A DNA stretch of 13,784 nucleotides from an uncultured Bartonella sp. (GCA_943913205.1 CALTWN010000026.1:1-13784); one strand, 5' to 3'; shown: positions 1-7,757, counted from the first letter of the stretch. The notes: a model not told the origin generated them from the sequence alone. Made by a program: numbers and translations.

Positions 1-2
1 TA

Positions 3-290
3 TTAGATATTCCATTATATTTTGAAAGAGGCGCTTTAAGATATATTGGTAATTATGAAATAAATAAAATTATAGTTGTTTATACTACAAAAGAACAACA
101 GCGTTTTAGGGCTTTACAAAGAGCAAATTTATCTATACAAAATTTTGAAAATATATTAAAACTACAAATGCCATCTGACGAAAAAATAAAAAAAGCTGAT
201 TACACTATAAATAATAGTGGTACGATAGAGCAAACTCACTATCAAATAATAAATATTCTTAAAAATGAAGGTATTAATGTCAGAAGCTAA
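3..290 (+). CDS. coaE: Dephospho-CoA kinase, C-terminal part (5' end outside window)
   Basis: This is the C-terminal 95 residues of a protein whose start lies left of the window. The frame opens with LDIPLYFERGAL, which matches the 'DIPLLFE' segment of dephospho-CoA kinase. It continues with the family's 'Q..R...R' stretch (residues QQRFRALQRAN) and ends with the typical pattern 'Q.PSDEKIKKADYTINNSG'. CoaE adds the 3'-phosphate to dephospho-CoA using ATP, the last step of coenzyme A synthesis in the cytoplasm. The ATP-binding P-loop would be in the missing N-terminal part. The stop codon lies inside the start of dnaQ (14-nt overlap with the preferred dnaQ ATG), so the two are co-transcribed and probably translationally coupled. 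The coaE-dnaQ order is common in alphaproteobacteria. The call is by motif recognition only. Confidence 0.85.
   Translation, partial: LDIPLYFERGALRYIGNYEINKIIVVYTTKEQQRFRALQRANLSIQNFENILKLQMPSDEKIKKADYTINNSGTIEQTHYQIINILKNEGINVRS
267..271 (+). promoter_or_regulatory. Ribosome binding site that decides the dnaQ start
   Basis: GAAGG lies 5 nt before the ATG at 277, inside the coaE coding end. It favours 277 over the in-frame ATG at 265, which has no Shine-Dalgarno-like sequence at a proper distance. Confidence 0.6.
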
Positions 291-975
291 AATATCTATT
301 ATATTAGACACAGAAACAACAGGCCTTAAGCCTAATATCGACAAAATAGTAGAAATAGGATGTATAAAATTAAAAGATTATAAGGTAGTTGAAACTTATC
401 ATCAATATATAAATCCAGAATGTAAAATTCCTCTAAATGCTACAAACATTCATGGTATAACAGATGAGTTTGTTAAGAATATGCCTTTTTTTAAAAATAT
501 AGCTCAAGATTTTTTAAATTTTATAGAAAATCACAATATTGTAGCTCACAATGGAATGTTTGATTTAGGTTTTTTGAATGCTGAATTAGATAGATGTGGT
601 TTTGAAAAAATAAAAAATGATCGTCTTATAGATACCTTAAGTATGGCAAGGCAAAAATTTCCCAATCAAGGAAATAAGCTCGAGGATTTATGTGTTAGAT
701 ATAATATAGATAAAAGTAAACGTGTTTTTCACGGTGCTTTGCTAGATGCTGAACTACTTTCAAAAGTTTATTTAGAACTATGTGATGCCAAGCAAAAAAA
801 ATTAGACTTATCATACAATGTAGAAATAAAAACAGAAAATATAGAAGATTTAAAAGATAAAATAAATAATAGATCAGTAAGAAAAAATAATGAAGATATA
901 ATAAAAAGCCATCAAAATTTTATACAAGAAAATTTTGGTGAAAACTCACAATGGAATTGTTTTTATAATGAATAA
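277..975 (+). CDS. dnaQ: DNA polymerase III epsilon subunit (3'-5' proofreading exonuclease)
   Basis: DnaQ is the proofreading exonuclease of the replicative polymerase; it removes mispaired 3' ends and binds the alpha subunit. All three DEDDh exonuclease motifs are visible. Exo I is DTETTGL with D11 and E13, Exo II is HNGMFDLGF with D96, and Exo III is FHGALLDAELL with H152 and D157. The segment after Exo III (SKVYLEL) also follows E. coli DnaQ closely. The last ~60 residues form a lysine- and asparagine-rich tail, where the family has its alpha-binding segment. At 232 residues it has normal length. The start at 277 is chosen for its GAAGG ribosome site; an upstream in-frame ATG at 265 would add four residues. 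The gene overlaps coaE by 14 nt and polA by 8 nt, so the three genes form one transcript. Confidence 0.93.
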   Translation: MSEAKISIILDTETTGLKPNIDKIVEIGCIKLKDYKVVETYHQYINPECKIPLNATNIHGITDEFVKNMPFFKNIAQDFLNFIENHNIVAHNGMFDLGFLNAELDRCGFEKIKNDRLIDTLSMARQKFPNQGNKLEDLCVRYNIDKSKRVFHGALLDAELLSKVYLELCDAKQKKLDLSYNVEIKTENIEDLKDKINNRSVRKNNEDIIKSHQNFIQENFGENSQWNCFYNE

Positions 976-3592
976 TAAACATCTTTATTTAATAGATGGC
1001 TCTGGTTATATATTTAGAGCTTATCATGCTATGCCTGCTTTAACCAGAAAATCTGATGGATTACCTATAGGAGCAGTAGCTGGTTTCTGTAATATACTTT
1101 ATAAGCTTTTATGCGAAATAAATTCTATATCTTTAATAGAAAAACCTACTCATTTAGCAATTATTTTTGATCATTCTAGATGTAGTTTTAGAAAAGAAAT
1201 TTATCCAGAATATAAAGCTAATAGATTATCTCCCCCTGATGATTTAATAATACAATTTAACTTAATAAGACAAGCTGTTGAAGCCTTTAATATATGTATG
1301 ATTGAAAAACCCGGAGTAGAAGCAGATGATATAATAGCGAGCTATGCTACAAAAGCTGCCAATGATGGAGCTAAAGTAAATATTATTTCAAGTGATAAAG
1401 ATTTAATGCAATTAGTGAGTAATAATATACAAATATATGACGCTACTAAGGACAAAATAATAAAGGAAGCTGAAGTTATTGAAAAATGGAATGTAAAACC
1501 ACAACAAATGGTGGATTTACAAGCTTTAATAGGCGATAGCAGCGATAACATACCAGGCGTTAAGGGTATTGGGCCCAAAGGAGCAGCTAAATTATTAGAA
1601 GAATATGGTAGTTTAGATAATATTTATCTTAATATAGAAAATATAGCTGCAAAATCTATCAAAGATAAATTATTGCAAGATAAACAGAACGCCTATTTAT
1701 CGCAAAAATTAGCTATGCTTAAAAAAGATATAGATTTACCCGTAGATTGGCAAGATTTTGTGCTAACAAGTTGGAGTAATGCAGATCTTTTAGGATTTTT
1801 TAAAGCTTTAAATTTAAATAAATTATTAAGTAGGGTTGCTGCACAAAATAATATAGATCCAAATGATATAACACCAAAAAAAATAAATATAAATTGGAAA
1901 AATAGCGAAGAACAAGAAGTTGAAAATAAAAATTATAAGATAAAGCAAGCTCAAGAAATATTTAGCATAGAACAGCTCGATGATTTGCTTAAGGTGGTAA
2001 AAGAACATGGAGTTTTTAGTTTTTATCTGGAAGAACCTTACTTTTATATAGGGGTATCTGCTGATAAAACCTATTTTATTGATTTAAAACTTATAGATAA
2101 GAAACAATTAGAAGATGTTTTTTGTAATGAAGCTATATTAAAAATATCATACGACATAAAATCTCAATTAAAAACACTCGATATAAGTATAAAAAGCTAT
2201 CATGATATTATGTTGATGGCTTATGTCTTAGACAATGAAAGTAAACTTAGTTTAGAAAATTTAATAAAAAATTATTTAAATATTTCTGTTGAGGTTAAAT
2301 CAACCACTATATTTATTTTATATGAAATATTAGAATCTTTAATGCTTAAAGCAAAACAATTTTATGTTTATGAATTTTTTGAGCGCCCAATGGTTACCAT
2401 TTTATATAATATGGAAAAAGAAGGAATAAAAATAGATACAAAATCTTTGGAGGATTTATCACATGAGTTTTCTAAAGAGATTGAAAATTTAGAAAAAGAT
2501 ATTTACGATATAGCTGGCGAAGATTTTAATTTAGGTTCACCTAAACAAATAGGACATATTCTATTTGATAAATTAAAATTTAATAAAGGTAAAAAAACAA
2601 AAACAGGGCAATATTCTACTAGTGTATTAATATTAGAAAAATTAGCTGCCGAGGGCGCGATAATAGCCAAAAAAATGCTAAGATGGAGACATTTAGCTAA
2701 ATTAAAAAATACTTATACCGATAGTTTACCTAAATATATTGATAAGAATTCACGCATACATACAACATATTTGCTTGCCGCCACCAATACAGCAAGGTTA
2801 GCCTCTACTGATCCTAATTTACAAAATATACCTTCCCGGGGTATAGAAGGACGTAAAATACGTAAAACTTTTATATCTGAAGAAAAAAATATGTTATTAT
2901 GTGCTGATTATAATCAAATAGAGTTAAGGCTTTTAACTCATATAGCAAACATAGCTTCCATGCAAAAGGCTTTTGATTGTGATATTGATATACACGCTGT
3001 TACAGCTGCAAAAATATTTAACTTATCTAATCAAGAAATAACGCCAGATTTAAGACAGAAGGCAAAAGCTATTAATTTTGGTATTATATATGGTATATCA
3101 GCTTTTGGTTTGTCACAGCAACTAAAAATAAGCTCAGCAGAAGCGCAAAAATATATCAATAATTATTTATCTGAATTTAAAGAAATAAAAACATATATGG
3201 AACAAACAAAAGAGTTTGCAAATAAATATGGTTTTGTAGAAACGATTTTTGGCCGTAAAATAAATTTTAAAAATTTATCTAAAGCTCGTGGACCGCTAAA
3301 GGCAAACTTAGAAAGGGCCGCAATAAATGCACGAATACAAGGCAGCGCTGCAGATGTAATAAGACTTGCCATGTTCAATATTGAAAATAAAATAGTACAA
3401 CAAAATTTAGATTTAAAAATGCTTATCCAAGTTCATGACGAGCTAGTTTTTGAGGTAGATAAAACTCAAACTATCAAGGCAGAAGAGTTTATACGCAATA
3501 ATATGGAAAATATAAATCTACCAGATGGCGAATTAAGTGTAAAGTTAATGGTAGAAGTTGGTAAATCAACAAATTGGGCGGAAGCACACTAA
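968..3592 (+). CDS. polA: DNA polymerase I with a degenerate 3'-5' exonuclease domain
   Basis: PolA fills gaps and removes RNA primers during repair and lagging-strand synthesis. The 874-residue product shows three domains. Residues ~1-290 are the 5'-3' (flap) exonuclease, beginning LYLIDGSGYIFRAYHA and carrying the helix-hairpin-helix GVKGIGPKGA. Residues ~335-490 occupy the place of the 3'-5' exonuclease. Residues ~500-874 are the polymerase, with motif A CADYNQIELR (D647), motif B RQKAKAINFGIIYG (R696, K700, F704, Y708) and motif C QVHDELVFE (D824, E825). In the middle domain the metal-binding residues are mostly gone: the Exo I segment reads FSFYLEE with Y353 where E. coli has Asp, and the Exo II segment KISYDIKSQLK lacks the Asp. 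Proofreading by this domain is therefore unlikely, while both other activities look intact. The ATG at 968 fits the conserved N-terminus; no strong ribosome site is seen and coupling to dnaQ (8-nt overlap) is likely. The stop overlaps the stop of the convergent gene. Confidence 0.95.
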   Translation: MNNKHLYLIDGSGYIFRAYHAMPALTRKSDGLPIGAVAGFCNILYKLLCEINSISLIEKPTHLAIIFDHSRCSFRKEIYPEYKANRLSPPDDLIIQFNLIRQAVEAFNICMIEKPGVEADDIIASYATKAANDGAKVNIISSDKDLMQLVSNNIQIYDATKDKIIKEAEVIEKWNVKPQQMVDLQALIGDSSDNIPGVKGIGPKGAAKLLEEYGSLDNIYLNIENIAAKSIKDKLLQDKQNAYLSQKLAMLKKDIDLPVDWQDFVLTSWSNADLLGFFKALNLNKLLSRVAAQNNIDPNDITPKKININWKNSEEQEVENKNYKIKQAQEIFSIEQLDDLLKVVKEHGVFSFYLEEPYFYIGVSADKTYFIDLKLIDKKQLEDVFCNEAILKISYDIKSQLKTLDISIKSYHDIMLMAYVLDNESKLSLENLIKNYLNISVEVKSTTIFILYEILESLMLKAKQFYVYEFFERPMVTILYNMEKEGIKIDTKSLEDLSHEFSKEIENLEKDIYDIAGEDFNLGSPKQIGHILFDKLKFNKGKKTKTGQYSTSVLILEKLAAEGAIIAKKMLRWRHLAKLKNTYTDSLPKYIDKNSRIHTTYLLAATNTARLASTDPNLQNIPSRGIEGRKIRKTFISEEKNMLLCADYNQIELRLLTHIANIASMQKAFDCDIDIHAVTAAKIFNLSNQEITPDLRQKAKAINFGIIYGISAFGLSQQLKISSAEAQKYINNYLSEFKEIKTYMEQTKEFANKYGFVETIFGRKINFKNLSKARGPLKANLERAAINARIQGSAADVIRLAMFNIENKIVQQNLDLKMLIQVHDELVFEVDKTQTIKAEEFIRNNMENINLPDGELSVKLMVEVGKSTNWAEAH

Positions 3593-4299
3593 GAAGCTAA
3601 GCTAAGATCAACGCAAGCTATAATAGGGCGATGATCTGAAGCTTTGCGAGACAATTCACTTGAAGGTACTTTTGTATATAAAATCATGTTTTTATGAGAT
3701 GCATAAATTTTATCTAGACTAAAAAGCGGATATCTAGCAGGAAAACTTGCAGGAAGCCTGCTCTGTAAGCTAAAATGCCTGGATAAGCCGTGTAAAGCAG
3801 ATTTATCGCTTCTTCTCCAGTCATTTAGATCGCCCAACAAAAAAGCTGGCATATTGTATTTTTGAGTTAATATATCTAAAATCATTTTTACTTGGTTTTT
3901 ACGACATTTGTGTAATAGACCAAAATGAGCTGCTACAATACAAAAATATATTTCTTCTTTCTTAAAAATAGCAAATAGAGCGCCTCTTGGCTCTACACCA
4001 GGCAAATTACTTTGTTCTATTTCTACCAGATCCATATCTTTATAAAATATAGCATTACCATGCCAACCAAAACTTGATGGCTTAGTTGTTTTTATAGGCG
4101 CATAATGTAACCCGGTTTCGTGATATAAATGATAGGGGTTTATAAGACCTTCCCTAGCACCAAATCTTTTATCAATTTCTTGTAAAGCTATTATATCTGC
4201 ATTACATTCTTTTATAACTTTTATAATACGTTCGGGGTTAAAAATACCATCAACCCCTACGCATTTATGAACATTATAAGAAGCAATAGTTATTTGCAT
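3589..4299 (-). CDS. Endonuclease/exonuclease/phosphatase (EEP) family protein
   Basis: This 236-residue protein has the EEP fold motifs in order: SYNVHK with N9, LQEID with E41, AAHFGL with H125, GDLND with D157 and N159, LDKIY with D196, and SDHRP with D222 and H223. These residues bind Mg2+ and carry out phosphodiester or phosphomonoester hydrolysis in the family. No signal peptide or membrane segment is seen, so it is probably cytoplasmic. It resembles the small bacterial YbhP-type EEP proteins, some of which sit beside phospholipid synthesis genes, but the substrate (DNA, phospholipid head group or inositol phosphate-like) cannot be told from sequence. The ATG at 4299 is preferred because MQITIASYNVHK is the normal family start; an in-frame TTG at 4320 would add seven residues overlapping the upstream gene. 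It begins 1 nt after the Bax inhibitor-like gene ends, so it is co-transcribed with it. Confidence 0.85.
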   Translation of the reverse strand: MQITIASYNVHKCVGVDGIFNPERIIKVIKECNADIIALQEIDKRFGAREGLINPYHLYHETGLHYAPIKTTKPSSFGWHGNAIFYKDMDLVEIEQSNLPGVEPRGALFAIFKKEEIYFCIVAAHFGLLHKCRKNQVKMILDILTQKYNMPAFLLGDLNDWRRSDKSALHGLSRHFSLQSRLPASFPARYPLFSLDKIYASHKNMILYTKVPSSELSRKASDHRPIIACVDLSLAS

Positions 4300-4300
4300 A

Positions 4301-5089
4301 CTAATTTTTATTACGGTCAAAACCTAATATCTGCAATAAGGATATAAATATATTAATAAAATCTATATATAAATTTAATGCACCTAATATAATTTTACGC
4401 TCTTGTGTATCACTGTCGTCGCCGGCATAGTAAAATTCTTTAATAATTTGAGTGTCATAAGCTGTAAGCGCAGCAAAAATAAGTACGCTGACTACACTTA
4501 GGCCATAACTAAAGTTTGCCGAATGTATAAAAATATTAACTAATGAAGCTAAAATTAAACCAATAACAGCCATAAATAAAAATGCACCTAAAGGTCTTAG
4601 ATCTGTTTTCGTTACATAACCATAAAGAGATAGCGAACCAAAAGAAGCTGAACTAAGTAAAAAAGCCTCGGCAATAGTACTATAGCTATATACTAAAAAA
4701 ATTGAAGATAAAGAAGCACCCACTAGGGCAGCGTATAATATAAATAACATACGTGCGGTTTGTGTAGATAAGCTATTAATTTTAAAACCTAAAATAAAAA
4801 CAACAGCTAAAGGAGCAAAAATTAATAAATAGCGTAGGGGGCTAAAAAAAATAGCCTGTCCAAAACTACTAAGATAAATAGCTTGCCCGCCACCAATACT
4901 AAGCATTTGAGCACCAGCTGTAACTTGGTTCGCTATAGCGAGAGATGAAACAGTATAAGCTGCTAAGGCGGTAACTAACAAACCTAAGCTCATTAACGCA
5001 TAAACACCAACCATATAAGATCGTAAGCCTTGGTCAACAGACATATCGCCACTTACAACACGCATTTTTCTAAGGTCACTAAAATTCAT
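4301..5089 (-). CDS. Bax inhibitor-1/YccA family inner-membrane protein
   Basis: The 262-residue product is an integral membrane protein of the BI-1 (TMBIM/YccA) family. About seven hydrophobic segments are visible, roughly at residues 28-50, 88-103, 113-134, 139-158, 167-189, 195-210 and 235-255. Two family signatures are clear: LTAYDTQIIK at 208-217 with D212, and ALNLYIDFINIF at 237-248 with D243. In the family, acidic residues in this C-terminal half control a pH-dependent calcium leak. In bacteria, YccA is known as a substrate and modulator of the FtsH protease, so a role in membrane-protein quality control is possible but inferred. The ATG at 5089 has a strong AAGGAG ribosome site. It follows lspA after an 81-nt gap and precedes the EEP gene by 1 nt. 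Confidence 0.92.
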   Translation of the reverse strand: MNFSDLRKMRVVSGDMSVDQGLRSYMVGVYALMSLGLLVTALAAYTVSSLAIANQVTAGAQMLSIGGGQAIYLSSFGQAIFFSPLRYLLIFAPLAVVFILGFKINSLSTQTARMLFILYAALVGASLSSIFLVYSYSTIAEAFLLSSASFGSLSLYGYVTKTDLRPLGAFLFMAVIGLILASLVNIFIHSANFSYGLSVVSVLIFAALTAYDTQIIKEFYYAGDDSDTQERKIILGALNLYIDFINIFISLLQILGFDRNKN

Positions 5090-5097
5090 TATCGAAT

Positions 5098-5103
5098 CTC
5101 CTT
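5098..5103 (-). promoter_or_regulatory. Strong ribosome binding site of the BI-1 gene
   Basis: On the minus strand AAGGAG lies 8 nt before the ATG at 5089. It is the best Shine-Dalgarno match in the window, where most starts have weak or no such signal. It lies in the 81-nt gap after lspA (5090-5170), in which I see no convincing promoter or terminator. Confidence 0.7.
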
Positions 5104-5170
5104 AATAATTACTAAGCACTTATAATAACATAAAGTTAATGCACATGCTTATATATGGTTACATAATCAC

Positions 5171-5632
5171 TTATTTGCAAGGAGGTAGTTTATATAAAAA
5201 TTCATAAAATATAATTAAAATAACGCCAATAGTTATAAAGCTGTCTGCGAGATTAAAAATAGCAAAACTAAAAATATCACTTATATGAAAAAAAATAAAA
5301 TCTATTACATAGCCTAAACGTATTCTATCTAATAAATTACCTATGGCACCGCTAATTATCATAGTGTAACCAAGTGAAGTAAATATAGAAGAGCATCTTT
5401 TCAAGCAAAAAGACATATAACTTATAATAAAAATAGAAAATAAGCTGATAAATAAATGATTAAAATTTTGTAAAAAAGAAAAAGCTACGCCATAATTTTC
5501 ACTATAATAAATAGATAAAAAAGGCAATAGAGTTAAAAATTTGCTAGTGCCAAAATATGTTGCTACATAATATTTACTTGCTTGATCTAAAATTAGCAAA
5601 ATAATTGCCAATAGGAATAAATATATCTTCAT
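5171..5632 (-). CDS. lspA: Lipoprotein signal peptidase (signal peptidase II)
   Basis: LspA is the inner-membrane aspartyl protease that cuts the signal peptide from diacylated prolipoproteins just before the lipid-bearing cysteine. The 153-residue product has four hydrophobic segments. It carries the family boxes: LDQASK (D16), SENYGVAFSF (N46), ISGAIGNLLDRIRLGYVIDF with catalytic D111, and FAIFNLADS with catalytic D130. Length is normal. Its start overlaps the end of the RNA methyltransferase gene by 4 nt (ATGA), indicating coupled translation. A substrate is visible in this window: the Pal prolipoprotein encoded at 10502-11101 has a standard lipobox. The enzyme is the known target of globomycin in other bacteria. 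Confidence 0.96.
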   Translation of the reverse strand: MKIYLFLLAIILLILDQASKYYVATYFGTSKFLTLLPFLSIYYSENYGVAFSFLQNFNHLFISLFSIFIISYMSFCLKRCSSIFTSLGYTMIISGAIGNLLDRIRLGYVIDFIFFHISDIFSFAIFNLADSFITIGVILIIFYEFLYKLPPCK

Positions 5633-6441
5633 TGTATGGCGAGTTTATCTTTTTGGGCTTCAAAAAGCATTAGAGTTGTAGCTGTGCTAAGATTTAATGA
5701 ATTTAAATTATTATTCTGCGGTATTTTAACTAATATATCGCAAATATTACAAAGATCTATACTAAGTCCTTCTTTCTCATTTCCCATAATTATGATATTT
5801 GTATTTTTTTTGTATGTTGCTTCCCTAAAATCGGAGGTAGAGTTTAAATTTGTTCCTACAATATAAGCATTCTTTTGCTTTATAAAATTTATAAAATTAT
5901 TTTGAGTTGCAGTATAAAGGTTTACATCAAAAATAGAGCCAACAGATGCTCTAACCACTTCCACATTAAAAGGATAGACAGATTCTCCTATTAAAAATAA
6001 TGTGGAAATAGAAAATGCTGCGCAACTTCTAATAATTACTCCTAAATTAGCAGCATCTCTAATTCTGTCTAAAGCAAGATAACAATTATTTTTTTGCAAC
6101 ATTAAGCTATCTAATTTATTAATTTTTGTTTTAAAAACCGCAATAATTGGTTGAGTGTTTTCTTTAACTGTTATCTTTTTTAAAATTGCGATATTGGTTC
6201 GTATTATCTCAGCGTCTTGATTTAATGCCTGTGTTATTATTTGCGGAAGTTGTAGATTTTCCTCTGCAGCGGATGCATAAAGTAAATATGCAATTTGCCA
6301 ATTATTTTTTAGGCCTTTTAAAATAAACTCAAAACCCTCAACTATAAATAAATTATGTTGTTTACTATATTTTTTATCTCTTAATGAGCTTATATATTTT
6401 ATTGAATTATTGCTAAAGCTTTTTATGTTTTTAATATTCAT
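5629..6441 (-). CDS. TrmH/SpoU-family RNA 2'-O-methyltransferase
   Basis: The 270-residue product is a SPOUT-class, SAM-dependent RNA ribose methylase. Residues ~15-105 form the N-terminal substrate-binding domain, with the typical opening around KYSKQHNLFIVEGFEFILKGL. The catalytic domain has the three knot motifs. Motif 1 is LDRIRDAANLGVIIRS at 124-139 with N132 and R138, motif 2 is IIMGNEKEGLS at 217-227, and motif 3 is KIPQNNNLNSLNLSTA at 239-254. Motif 1 reads DAANLG where many relatives have DPGNLG or DPANLG. Either 23S rRNA (RlmB-like) or a tRNA could be the substrate; the sequence does not decide. The gene starts inside the end of ihfB (11-nt overlap) and overlaps lspA by 4 nt. Confidence 0.9.
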   Translation of the reverse strand: MNIKNIKSFSNNSIKYISSLRDKKYSKQHNLFIVEGFEFILKGLKNNWQIAYLLYASAAEENLQLPQIITQALNQDAEIIRTNIAILKKITVKENTQPIIAVFKTKINKLDSLMLQKNNCYLALDRIRDAANLGVIIRSCAAFSISTLFLIGESVYPFNVEVVRASVGSIFDVNLYTATQNNFINFIKQKNAYIVGTNLNSTSDFREATYKKNTNIIIMGNEKEGLSIDLCNICDILVKIPQNNNLNSLNLSTATTLMLFEAQKDKLAIQ

Positions 6442-6730
6442 TATGTTTTAAGCTCAAATTTAATAATTTTATTAGGTTCTTACTTGGACGAAAACAGGGG
6501 AGAATTTTTTCTTCGACATTTATTACTTCGTTAGTACTAGGATTTCTTGCTTTTCTAGGGTTTTTTGTTCTAGTATAAAAAGAACCAAATTGTCTTAATT
6601 CGGAAGTTTCATTTTTTATCAGAGATTGCGAGATTTGTTCAAAAAAAATATTAATGATTTTTTCTGCCTTATATAGTGATAGATCAGGGTGTGTTTTAAG
6701 AATTATTTTGACAAGCTCAGATTTTACCAA
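6431..6730 (-). CDS. ihfB: Integration host factor beta-like DNA-bending protein (HU/IHF family)
   Basis: This 99-residue protein has the full HU/IHF fold. The N-terminus MVKSELVKII matches the IHF-beta signature 'KSEL', followed by LRQFGSF in the saddle and NPRKARNPSTNEVI in the DNA-clasping arm, whose tip proline (RNP) is kept. The usual GRNP is ARNP here, and the usual FKPGK is FRPSK. IHF binds and sharply bends DNA in replication, recombination and transcription, normally as an alpha-beta dimer; no alpha gene is in this window. The start is a TTG at 6730; this matches the family N-terminus exactly and has a purine-rich GGGGAAG upstream, and no ATG is available in the right place. It is the first gene of the minus-strand operon, divergent from the LPS-transport genes. 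Confidence 0.85.
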   Translation of the reverse strand: MVKSELVKIILKTHPDLSLYKAEKIINIFFEQISQSLIKNETSELRQFGSFYTRTKNPRKARNPSTNEVINVEEKILPCFRPSKNLIKLLNLSLKHNEY

Positions 6731-6801
6731 TATTCTTCCCCTATATTTGTATATTATATATTATTTAAAATATGCAAAATGTAAAGTATGTCTTATAAAA
6801 T
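6731..6801. promoter_or_regulatory. Divergent promoter region between ihfB and lptC
   Basis: This 71-nt, almost pure A/T spacer must serve transcription in both directions. For ihfB a candidate is TTTACA (6785-6780) with TAATAT (6763-6758), 16 nt apart, on the minus strand; a TATAAT at 6758-6753 is also present. No equally good match is seen toward lptC. In DNA this A/T-rich, such matches arise by chance, so exact boxes are uncertain. Confidence 0.4.
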
Positions 6802-6810
6802 ATGCAAAAT
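6766..6810 (+). repeat. Two perfect 15-nt direct repeats, 30 nt apart, over the lptC start
   Basis: The sequence TAAAATATGCAAAAT occurs at 6766-6780 and again at 6796-6810. The second copy contains the lptC start codon (ATG at 6802). The first copy contains an ATG at 6772 in the same frame, which opens an eight-codon frame (MQNVKYVL) that stops with TAA at 6796-6798, 3 nt before the real start. This looks like a small local duplication of the translation start. Confidence 0.7.
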
Positions 6811-7755
6811 ATAGATAAACAACATATACAAGCCCAAAAACATAGCCGTCGTGTTTTCGTTTACAAGCTAATTTTATTGTATTTATCTATATTAACCATT
6901 TTGCTATTTATAGCTATTACCTTTTATCCATATATAAAAAAAATTAAAATCCCTACTAAAGCTATAACCCAATCTTTGTTAGGACGTATGGAAAATACAT
7001 CACTTATGATAACTCCTAAAATAGTAAATTATAAAGATGGAAAAGAAGTGTATGTGATAGAGGCAGATGAAACCTCGCAAGATTATGAGCATAGTTGCTT
7101 ATTGCACTTAAAAAATATAAGAGCTAGGTTTGCTATGTCTGATAACACAACTTTATTGTTACAAAGTAGCAAAGCTGACTTCTACACTAAAGATAAAATA
7201 TTAAATTTACCAGAGCAGATAAATATGAAAATTATTGATGCTCGAAAAATAACAAATATGAAACTTCCTAACGCATATGTTTATATAAAAGAAAATAAAT
7301 TGATTTCAAATGGTCCAATTAAATTAGAAAACAATAATATGAAATTGGAAGCAAATGGCTTAACAGTTATTCAAAAAGGTAATAATCTACAGTTCAAAAA
7401 AGGTGTGTTTGTAAACTTAAAGCAAAATAACATAAATGTTAAGTCTGATCAGTTTGAGATAAAGCGTGAGCAACGGCAGTTGTTATGGCATCATAATGTT
7501 GAAGTACATCGAGGAGAAGATATATTAAAAAGCGACCAATTAATAGCAAATTATAGTATAAAACCTAACGCAAATTACTACGAATCTTTAGATAATATAA
7601 AAGCATTCGGACATGTATATATGAAGCAAAATGGTGATGTTGCCTTGGCTTGTGAAATGTATTTTGATAAAAAAACTAACAAATCTATTTTAAAAAAATG
7701 CGAAGATCAAAACCAAACAACGCTTTTTTTCAGCAACAAATCAGGCCATAAATAA
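6802..7755 (+). CDS. lptC: LPS-transport periplasmic protein: LptC with a C-terminal LptA-like domain
   Basis: LptC is the membrane-anchored periplasmic part of the LptB2FGC machine that passes LPS to LptA and on to the outer membrane. Residues 1-20 are basic and cytoplasmic, and ~21-44 form one transmembrane helix. Residues ~60-205 fit LptC (MITPKIVNYKDGKEVYVIEAD, then a beta-rich stretch ending LQFKKGVFVNL). Residues ~210-305 then match the LptA/OstA beta-jellyroll: INVKSDQFEI, HHNVEVHRGEDILKSDQLIANY, IKAFGHVYMKQ and ALACEMYFDKKTNKSILKKC line up with the IESDQ, GNVIVTQG, INADKVVV and SQMHYEL blocks of E. coli LptA. At 317 residues it is well above the ~190-220 usual for LptC. No separate lptA follows; lptB starts 2 nt after the stop. 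I read it as a LptC-LptA fusion whose LptA part is shorter than a free LptA. Confidence 0.82.
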   Translation: MQNIDKQHIQAQKHSRRVFVYKLILLYLSILTILLFIAITFYPYIKKIKIPTKAITQSLLGRMENTSLMITPKIVNYKDGKEVYVIEADETSQDYEHSCLLHLKNIRARFAMSDNTTLLLQSSKADFYTKDKILNLPEQINMKIIDARKITNMKLPNAYVYIKENKLISNGPIKLENNNMKLEANGLTVIQKGNNLQFKKGVFVNLKQNNINVKSDQFEIKREQRQLLWHHNVEVHRGEDILKSDQLIANYSIKPNANYYESLDNIKAFGHVYMKQNGDVALACEMYFDKKTNKSILKKCEDQNQTTLFFSNKSGHK

Positions 7756-7757
7756 AA

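Noticed and set aside
162..344. Minus-strand open frame of 60 codons with hydrophobic character at the coaE-dnaQ junction
   Set aside because: It lies antisense to clear coaE and dnaQ coding sequence and has no family motif or ribosome site; hydrophobic antisense frames are expected from A/T-rich codons.
1342..3378. Several minus-strand open frames inside polA
   Set aside because: They are antisense to well-conserved polymerase I coding sequence and show no motif of their own.
5636..5866. Plus-strand open frame of 76 codons inside the RNA methyltransferase gene
   Set aside because: It is antisense to the SPOUT motifs 2 and 3, which are clearly coding.
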